From Meloidogyne chitwoodi (Eukaryota > Nematoda > Chromadorea > Rhabditida > Meloidogynidae), in NCBI GenBank assembly GCA_015183035.1, contig JACZZP010000009.1, positions 372,001 to 436,000 on the forward strand: a stretch of DNA of 64,000 nucleotides. Direction: 5' to 3'. The notes under the pieces are model-generated. The model worked only from the letters and a program-made list of their open reading frames with translations. It ran no database searches and was not told the DNA's origin. Positions 56,201 to 64,000 of the stretch are shown piece after piece; positions within the stretch are counted from its first letter, which is position 1, and every line of letters starts with the position of its first letter. Made by a program: the position numbers and the translations under genes.

Positions 56201-59200
56201 ACCCCCTCTCCTCTTCAATGCCGCGTCTTTTTTTACTGCGCCGAAAAAATACTCTAGACTGACTTGATTGAAATTTGAAAACTTTGATGAGTAAGAAAAG
56301 TTATTAAAGATTGAATTTTGCTGGAAAAACGTCAACTTGGATCTATTGGGAATGTTTTATCACTTTTTCATTTTTGGGCCCAATGGCTGGTTGGTCTTGG
56401 GAAAAACATGGATCTAATCACTGAAATTTAATCTAATGTATTATTTCCATTGATCACAAAAAATCATCCGATGAAATATCTAGCACATATTAGAGTAATT
56501 TCAATGAATAGATCCAAGTATGTGCCAAGACCAACCAGCCATGGGCCCAAAAATGAAAAAGTAATAAAACACACCTATAGAAATTGAAACGTAGACATAA
56601 AATAAAATTTAACACGCCTTTACTCATCAAAGTTTTCTTGGGGCAATTTCAATCAAGTCAGTCTAGAGTATTTTTTCGGCGCAGTAAAAAAAAAGACGCG
56701 GCATTGAAGAGGAGAGGGGGTGTGATAATCATACAATTACCAAATCTACATGTCCATACATTTTGTCGATAGATATTGCATGACATTTTGTCACAACGGC
56801 AAAAAATTGTGAGCTCGGGTAAACGAAATTTAGTTTTTTGCCCTAGATGCGAAATGTCGTGCAATTTTCTTTGACGAAATGTAGAGGTCCCAAAATAATC
56901 CTTTTTTTGAAAAAAATATATAAAATTTTTTGGGTGAAAATAATAAATAATTTTATTGCTTGCAGACAAGATTTGCGGACATTTGGACTGCATATTTAAT
57001 TTTTTTTTAATTAAAAAAAAATTATTCTCCAATTTTTTAGGTATTTTGGATCGTGAAAACCACGAACCAATAGTTTATGGATCTATCGATTCTGGCAAAA
57101 CAGTTCTTTCAAACGATGTTTACATGCAACTTTTACAAAATTCTGCTGAAATATTAAAAATTTTACCACACAAGGTTTGGAATGGAAAAGAAGGTGAAAA
57201 AGAAGAAAAAGAATATGTTAAACTTTTTTCTTCTTATGAAAGTAAAGTATGTTGAAGAGGTTTAATTTTTTAATTTATTTTTATTTTTTGTAAGGGAATA
57301 ATTGGAAATGACCGAAGGCATTATTTGATGGATTTGTTGCGCACATTTCCCCCAGATGTTAATTTTTTGGAAAATGCTGAACCAACAGAGAAGGCTAAAG
57401 CCTTGGGATATCCTCGCAAATTTCCTCATAAACTTTGTTATCTCAGACAGGAATTGGTTGATACTTTTGTTGAGTTAGTTTTTGTTTATTTTTTTAAATT
57501 AAATTTGTTAAACTAGTTTGGCATGATAAGGGAATTTTTGTCAGAATTTTAGATGATTTCATGTTCCTATTCCCTTCTTTAAAAAAAAATATCTTGTATT
57601 GAACTCCCAGGAATTTGATTTTTCTGTGCTCTAATTTTTAAACAACATTTTATTTTTTAGTGCAAAAATGTATGAAAAACAAAAAGCTGCAAATTTAAAG
57701 GAAAATGAATTAAAACAACAAGTTAATAATGATGATAAAAAGGATGATAATGATGATGAAAATAAAAATAAAGAAAATGTAATAATAAAAAAAGAAGAAG
57801 ATGAAAATTGTTGTAATAGTAAAGATGTTGCTGTTCAAAATAATTTAAAAGAAGAAGAAAAGGCTGAAGAAAAGGCTGAAAAACAACAACAATTAGAAGG
57901 AATTCGTTTAAATCCAGATTGTTATAGTAATATAATTAAGCATCATCCAGACGAGGATTTGGAGGTTTTTTTTTTAATTAATTTAAAAAAAAATGTTTTG
58001 TTTTTGGGCATTTTTTGGTGTTTTTTATAGTTTGGCCTGGATTATGGATCAGGGCCTGAATTTTTTTTTATTTAATTTGTCTAAATCCAGGCAATTTTTT
58101 TGGTTTTTTTGGAACATAATTTTTCATAGAGTACACAGACCATGGTTTCTATCTCCAGGTCAATAAATCAAGAATTATAAAATATTAAAAAGATTTAAAA
58201 AAATATTTTTTTTTTAATTTTTAGGGTCAGCGAAAGTTGGTAGCAGAGGCAGCCGACTTTTTACTTTTTACTCAAATTCCTCAATTTATAAATGATTGTG
58301 TTCATTTAGCTACAGTTCCAGTTGATGGAATAGCTTTAACAGGTTTTTATTATTTTTTTAAATTTAATTTTTATTATTGAAAATTCTCAATTTATATTTA
58401 TGAATTTTAAGTCACCCATTTATTTTGGAAAATTAAAATATTTTTTTTTTATTTTCTAAACATTTTTTCTAAATGTAAATTGGGTGTTTTTAAACCTAAT
58501 AAAAATTAAAAAATTGTTTGCCCGTTTATTTTTGTCAAAATAAAATTTTTTTTATTTTTTTTAAATTTCAGAAGCACTTCACAATAGAGGAATAAATATG
58601 CGATATTTAGGAAAAATTATTGAAGCATTAGAAGTTAATAAAAAACTTGGTTATTTAGTGGTATATTTTTTTAAATTTTTTATTTTTTTAAATATTTTTA
58701 TTTTTTTTTAAATTTTTGTTTTTTAGAGAATTGCAAAAATTGAATTACTTTGTCGTTCAATTCGTCATATTTTTAGGCAATTTATTCGTTCAGTGGAAAG
58801 TCATTGTATTGGAATGGCTATAGCCCATTTTTTAAATTGTTTTATTGGAGGATCAGGTTTATTTTAATTTTTTTTTAATTTTTTATATTTTTTTTGTTTT
58901 AGATAGGACAATTGCAATACAAGAAAATGGAGAAAATAATAATAATTTGAGCAATTTAAATAATTTAAATTTAAATAATTTTCAACAGCAAAAAAGAATT
59001 GTTTCTTCTTCTTCTTGTGGAAAAAAGAAACAACAGCAACGTGGTAAAATGAACGAAAAAATAAATGAAAAAAAAAATATTCCAACAATTGGAAATGGAA
59101 ATTTTCCAGAACAAAAATCTAATGCTTGGAAAAAGTTCACACAAGAAACACTTTGGAAATTAATTTGTGATGAATCTGAAAGGCATTATAATTTGAGAAT

Positions 59201-61388
59201 AATTGCGGATTGGTATAATTTTAAATTAATTTTTAATTTTGAATATTGTTTTGTGGGAATTAGGAGGGTGAAAAAGAGGAAAAGAACTTTGATTTAATAT
59301 TAATATTTTATTTGGATTTTTAAAAATGGTCAAAAAGTTATTTAAAAAGAAAAAAAACTTTAAGAAAATGGGGAGCTTAAGTCAAGCAAAATATTAAGGG
59401 AGAAATACCCCCATTTTCAATAATTTTATGGAAAAAAAAATATATAATCCTAAAAATTTATAAATTTTGGGGGAACAAAGAGAAAGAGAAATTCTTCTTT
59501 TATTTAATTTTTTTTTGTTTGGAAAATGTTGTTTAAAAGCGTGTTAATGGGCTGTAAATGAGGCCATGTTAGAGGGATTTTAATTAGTTTTTTTAATTTA
59601 ATTTATTTAATAATAATTTTCCCTTGGAATTTGTAGAATTATATTTATCCTAATATTTATTTTATTTTTTAAAGTTGTGATTCTTTTATTGAATGGAGTA
59701 ATGGTTCAAAACGTTCAGCAATAATTCGTCGTTTTTGTACAATGAATGGTGTTCAACTTGTTTTGAAGGTTTTTTTGTTTTTTTTTTAATTTATTTTGCA
59801 ATTTTTATTCTTTAAGAATTACCAATTTGATTCAAAATGTTATTCTCCTTTTTTGGAAGATGATATTTTCAATTTGGTTCCAGTAGTAAAACATTTGTCT
59901 CCTCGTTCTCAAATGGCTTATAATTTTTATCTTAACGCATTGATAAAAATGCAACAAGGATTTCCTAGAATTGGTTATGAATTAATGCAACAGGTTTTTT
60001 TTGAACTTTTTAAATTTTTTTTTAAATTTTATTTATAGGCGCACAGTATGATGTTGAGGTTTTTTTTAATTTTTTTTAAATTTATTTTTTTTTAATAGTA
60101 TTTATGGTCCTTTACACTCTGATTTGGCCCTTTGCCTTCGTTTTATGGCCAGAATGTCTTATGCAATGAATGACTATTCAGATGCTTTGGCACAACAACA
60201 TAGGGCACTTTTGATATCTGAAAGGTGTAATGGCATTGACCATCATGAGACAATTTGTGACTACGTTAGTTTTTTTTTTATTTTTTAAAATTTTTTTTTA
60301 ATCTATAAGTGTCTGAAATTGTGTTTTAATGGTTTACTACTGAATGATTTGTAGAGAGAGGGATTTTTTGAGGAATTTTTTAGGAATTTTTTAATTTTTT
60401 GGATAAATATATCACAGTCGTAGACTTCATGAAATAAAATAAATAAATTATAAAATTTATTTTTTTTTAAATTAATTTTTTTAAGGTAAATTTGGCTCAT
60501 TTCTCTTTTGCCAATCTTTGCATTAATTCTTCATTAAAATTGTTTTATCATGCTCGACATCTTCTTTTATTAGTTTGCGGAGAGGATCATCCACAAACTG
60601 GACAGATTGATGTAAATAAATATTTTAAATTTAAAGAGGTTTTTATTTTTTTTTTATTTAAAACAGGCAAATATTGGCGTTATTCTTTATTTATTACAAG
60701 AATATGATACCTCGTTAAAATTTTTAAATAATGCTTTATGTTTATATCAAAAATATGGTGCTACCATGAAGGTTTTTTAATTTTTCTATTTATTTTTTAA
60801 TTAATTAATTTTTAATTAATTTATTTTTTTTTAGTCTGCTTTGCTAACAAATGTGATTTCGCGAGGTTAGTTTTTTGTTTATTTTATTTCTGCTAATGTG
60901 TTGTATTTATTATCTCTGACCTTTTTGAATTAAAAAAATTTTTTTATTAATTTAAAGCAAAATTCTTTTTTAATTTAGTACATTCATGCCGTGGAGATTT
61001 TCGTACTGCTCTATCATTTGAAAAGGAAACTTTTAATGTTTATTCTACTGTTTTTGGTAGTGAACATGAAAAGGTTTTTTTCTTTTTTTAATAATTTTTA
61101 AAATTTTTTTCTTTTAAAAGACTATAATTAGTAGTGAACGTTTACGCCAATTAACTACTCAAGCTGTTACACTTCAAAAACATATGAATGAAGCTACGAG
61201 CGGAATAAAAACAAAAACAACAACAAAACAACTTGTTCCTAACGTATAAATTAAAAAAAAAAATATTTTAATAAAATTAAATTTTTTTTTTAAAGTTTCA
61301 AATTCAACCGCCAACTCTTCAAAATATAATTGAGCTTCTCAACGCCTTTAACAGTAAGTTGTTTAAAAAATTAATATTATTTGATTAA
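53262..61388 (+). CDS. clu-1: CLUH/clu-1, clustered mitochondria protein
   Basis: CLUH is a large cytosolic RNA-binding protein that sustains nuclear mRNAs for mitochondrial proteins and mitochondrial distribution. After an acidic, Ser-rich N-terminus the blocks follow family order. The ubiquitin-like CLU-N domain includes [20 protein letters not shown] and [44 protein letters not shown] and [10 protein letters not shown] come next. The Clu domain includes [39 protein letters not shown] and [15 protein letters not shown]. Then come [52 protein letters not shown] and C-terminal TPR repeats ([34 protein letters not shown]). An internal Asn-rich insert is at 58930-59100. The last codons are unsure: a strong donor at 61354 may lead to a further exon; the unspliced frame stops at 61386-61388. 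Confidence 0.93.
56180..56741. mobile_element. Large foldback element in CLUH intron
   Basis: Left arm ggtaattgtatgattatcacaccccctctcc... and right arm ...ggagagggggtgtgataatcatacaattacc pair over about 120 bp with small gaps. A second inner pair (gggcccaatggctggttggtcttgg / ccaagaccaaccagccatgggccc) continues the stem. The total is about 560 bp with no coding capacity. Confidence 0.85.
56742..56890. mobile_element. Second copy of the CGACATTTCGT element
   Basis: catgacattttgtcacaacggcaaaaa...gtaaacgaaatttagttttttgcc matches the 5540-5690 block in TRAPPC9. It abuts the foldback element, so the intron has taken at least two insertions. Confidence 0.65.
58405..58505. mobile_element. Very decayed palindromic MITE
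   Basis: gtcacccatttattttgg and ctaaatgtaaattgggtgtttt recall the two arms, but the CGCAAG core is lost. This is the only trace of the family between about 39.7 and 63.1 kb. Confidence 0.4.
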
Positions 61389-61454
61389 GTACAAGAAAAT
61401 AGGGCAAGTTTATTTTTTTTTAATATAATAGGAAAACATTTAAGCATCTTACGT

Positions 61455-61540
61455 TGGTGAGTGGTGGTGTAGTGGGTAACACTCCCGACTCGCTCTTTGC
61501 CCTTTTAAAGGGTGTATAGGGTTCGTTGTCCTTCGTGGGT
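61455..61540 (+). ncRNA. tRNA-like unit near the CLUH 3' end
   Basis: GTGGTGGTGTAGTGGGTAACAC forms a good A-box half. A CCTTTTAAAGG hairpin resembles a variable arm, and GGGTTCGTTGTCC is a weak B box. It lies about 100 bp after a strong donor and may be in the last CLUH intron. Confidence 0.52.
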
Positions 61541-61821
61541 CTTTCTTTTTTTTTTCATTTTTTCTGCAATTGATAGATTTAATAATGTTTTTTTATTTAG
61601 ATTTTTTATTTTGGAAAGTGAAAATTCAAACTGAGTAATTAGAACGATAAGGCATGGATAATGATGGTCTCTATTTGAATTTGGGACAATAAAAAAATTT
61701 TTTCAGCTTAATTCTTCCTTTTTCCCCCATAGAATATTTGTTTGTTATTTTTTTTTTTTGACATTTGATACTTTTTTTTTTGTTATTTTTAATTTAGGAG
61801 ATAATTGTTAACAATTTATTT

Positions 61822-61958
61822 TACATGTGTAGTTGAATAAAACAAAAGAAGTTTGGTACTTTGCGTTTATGTGGCCACAATGAACAAAAAATGTAGTGGA
61901 CTCATAAACGCTAAGTATAATTAATGAAATAAAGTATTTTAGTAAAACTACACATATT
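61822..61958. repeat. Short inverted-repeat element
   Basis: Arms acatgtgtagttgaataaaac...ggtactttgcgtttatg / cataaacgctaagtat...agtaaaactacacat with a 30-bp loop. It is probably a separate small MITE family; no other copy was found in the window. Confidence 0.7.
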
Positions 61959-62091
61959 TTTGTTGAATGCACACCTCCCCATTGCTCATTTGTACCCTTT
62001 AAAATAAAAACAGGTTTAAATAAAAATTACTATTTTGGAGACAAGCTTAAATGATGTTTTGCATTAAATGCCATTTTATTATATATATTTT

Positions 62092-62185
62092 TTGGACGTT
62101 TTGTCATTTTATATTTTTTGACAAAATGTAATTTTATATTTGTTGGACAAAATAGTCATAGCTAAGCTTTGGACAAAATAGTCAA
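62092..62185. repeat. GGACAAAATNGTCA repeat cluster
   Basis: ttggacgttttgtca, ttgacaaaatgtaa, ttggacaaaatagtcat and ttggacaaaatagtcaaag lie close together in both orientations. Related motifs occur at 36832-36890. Confidence 0.6.
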
Positions 62186-62543
62186 AGTTGTGTAGATATG
62201 ATCTTTTTTTTTACAAAAAATATTTATTTTAATCAATATTTTTTAAGCTTTCTTTTTATAAATTTATTCTCTTCAAGACCAGCTGTGAGAAGATACATAT
62301 ATCTCTTACAAACAAATGGACTTGATATTTCAAATGCTATTAGTTGTTGTTTATTGCTTTTTAAAAGATGTACTTTTCTTATTTAAAAATTGGCCGTCAT
62401 TTAAAAGCTAAAAACAAAAATATGTATCAATTTTATTTATTTTAGTGCATCAAAATAAGTTTTATTTTTAAAGAGTATTTCTTTTTATTTATTTATTTTA
62501 TTTAGATTTGATAGAAATTTGTTTTTTTCAAAAACATTTAAAT

Positions 62544-64000
62544 AATGCCTTTGCGTGTTGGTGGTAAAGAGGCAATCTTCTGCCTTGATTTTGCTAGAGA
62601 GGTTTTTTTACAGAATTTAAATTTTTTAACTCGTGTTTAAAATATAAAAATTCAAATTTTAGAAGTTTGATTACATCCCTTACGAGGCAACTATTCCTGG
62701 AATTTTATACCGTAAACGCTCATCAGATCGTGATGAATTTGTTTTTGAATCTGAAAATGTTTCATTCACACCAGAAAAAATCAAAAATGAGGTTAAATTT
62801 ATTTTGAAAGCTTTATTTTTTATTAAAAAGGTTGAAAAATTCGCTGCTGGCCTTTTAAGTGCTGGTCTAAAAACTGATGATAAAATTCTTATTTGTGGCA
62901 ATAATCACAGTCAACTAGTTATTGCTGTTTTGGGTGCGTCCAGAGCTGGAGTGGTATATTAATTTTTTTATTATTAAATTAGAATTTTTTTGGAAATTTT
63001 AATTGAATAATATATTAACTCCGCATATGAGACGTGATTGCAAAATGATTCCTTAGATATTTTTTTCCTGTTTTCTAATTTTACCTGTATAAAACAATCA
63101 ATTTTTTCAGTAAAAAGTAGCGCATTTTTTCCTTAATTTATAAGGGAAGACACCCTATTTATTCGCAAGAAAATATTTTTTTGCTAATTCAAGTTTGATT
63201 TAACAAATATTTTTTTGCGAATAAATGGGGTGTACCTAAAGCTAATGAGTTCCTACAGATGGCACTCGCGTCAAATTTTAGAGAAATATATTTAAACTGA
63301 AATTAATATTTGAAGATATTCTCTATTGCTAGCCCCAACTTTGCCAACACTGACCAACTTGGACATTTCCTTCAAATTGGTTTGTTTTATTTTTTTTAAT
63401 TTTCTCTACCTCGTTTTCAGGTCAATTTAACGGATTTGTCTATTTTGGAGATTCTGATAAAGCTTATCAAATGCTTTTGAGTGTCTCGTCAGAAATTAAA
63501 AAAGGAGAAAAGGGAAAATTAAAACTAAAGACCTTTCCAAAACTGACACACATTATTTTTGCTGATGAAGACCACAAACATGGGTATTTTTTAATTTTTA
63601 AATTTATATTTAAAAAAAAATTCTAGTGGGACGTACACTCTTTCAGACATTTTTGTTAAAGGCAACAGTGAGCAAATTGCCAAATTACCCAAATATGAAC
63701 AATGGGACTGTCATAAAGTTTGCGCAATACAATTTACTTCGGTTTACTTTTTTTTTTTTTAAATTTTTTATTTATTTTTTTAAACTTTTAAGGGATCCAC
63801 TGGACCTCCTAAAGCTGTTGCCCTAAGTCATTATCAATTAATTAATGGTAGCCGAATTGCTTCTTCAACTATTGGAATTAAACGAGATGTATAGTAGTAT
63901 ATATTTTTTATTTTATTTTAAAGTAGAGATTGAGAATGATTTAATTAAAAAAATTCTATGCTTGGGTCTGGATTTCGGGGGTTTAATTTATTTATCTTAG
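62544..64000 (+). CDS. ACSF2-like acyl-CoA synthetase, 5' part
   Basis: AMP-forming ligase that activates fatty acids to acyl-CoA. The N-terminus MPLRVGGKEAIFCLDFARE leads to VSFTPEKIKNEVEKFAAGLL, then LGASRAGVV and FSIASPNFANTDQLGHFL, the binding-fold entry seen in ACSF2 and 4-coumarate-CoA-ligase relatives. The P-loop signature QFTSGSTGPPKAVALSHYQL is intact and marks the AMP-binding domain. ATG at 62544. The gene runs off the right edge after SRIASSTIGIKRD, so the catalytic C-terminal part is not seen. The longest intron holds a MITE (63130-63250). The exact subfamily cannot be fixed from this half. Confidence 0.87.
63130..63250. mobile_element. Palindromic MITE, acyl-CoA synthetase intron
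   Basis: Inner arms gacaccctatttattcgcaag / tttgcgaataaatggggtgtacc. The copy reappears here after more than 23 kb with only one decayed trace of the family. Confidence 0.82.

Larger units (their letters stand above)
61389..62543. other. Region between CLUH and the acyl-CoA synthetase
   Basis: Contains a tRNA-like unit, an inverted repeat (61822-61958) and ggacaaaat repeats (62092-62185). A further CLUH terminal exon may lie in the first few hundred bases. No separate gene was recognised. Confidence 0.6.

Overview
The window is AT-rich eukaryotic DNA whose genes are cut into many short exons by very short introns (often 35-80 bp, GT...TTTTTAG). Protein content and architecture point to a nematode; the A+T level, palindromic intron repeats and compact genes resemble root-knot nematodes (Meloidogyne), but that genus is an inference. 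No prokaryotic, organellar or viral gene was seen.

Layout, left to right. (1) 1-13.6 kb, all on +: the 3' end of a METTL16/METT-10 U6 snRNA m6A methyltransferase, an unrecognised small gene, a KIAA0319-like membrane protein and TRAPPC9, separated by only 89, 151 and 230 bp. (2) 14.5-25.1 kb, on -: Sec16 (COPII exit-site scaffold) and TM9SF2 (nonaspanin). (3) 25.7-27.2 kb, +: a CDK4/6-type kinase. (4) 27.7-41.9 kb, -: a large secreted protein with cysteine-rich EB-type modules, then adducin. (5) 41.9-46.5 kb: a transposon-rich stretch with a 449-bp deleted Merlin element, a solo LTR inside a decayed tandem duplicate, and a small gene for a predicted short protein. (6) 46.5-64 kb, +: ATP-citrate lyase, clustered-mitochondria protein CLUH/clu-1, and the 5' part of an ACSF2-like acyl-CoA synthetase. 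TRAPPC9, Sec16 and TM9SF2 all act in the secretory pathway, but nothing shows that they are co-regulated.

The main interest lies in the non-coding part and in one chimeric gene. (a) About 30 copies of a roughly 100-bp palindromic MITE (core ACCCCATTTATTCGCAAG) lie mostly in introns. (b) Eleven short tRNA-like units with A-box and B-box sequences lie in introns or at a gene end; ten of the eleven are in the same orientation as the host gene. (c) Sec16 contains exons copied from the EB-module gene about 12 kb away: exon phases match and MITEs sit in the three corresponding introns, but most of the cysteines are lost. (d) Several other inverted-repeat elements and an expanded TTCTGATTTTT repeat occupy introns.

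Gene calls rest on translated exons and remembered family features. Exon edges are approximate unless stated, and no database search or RNA evidence was available.
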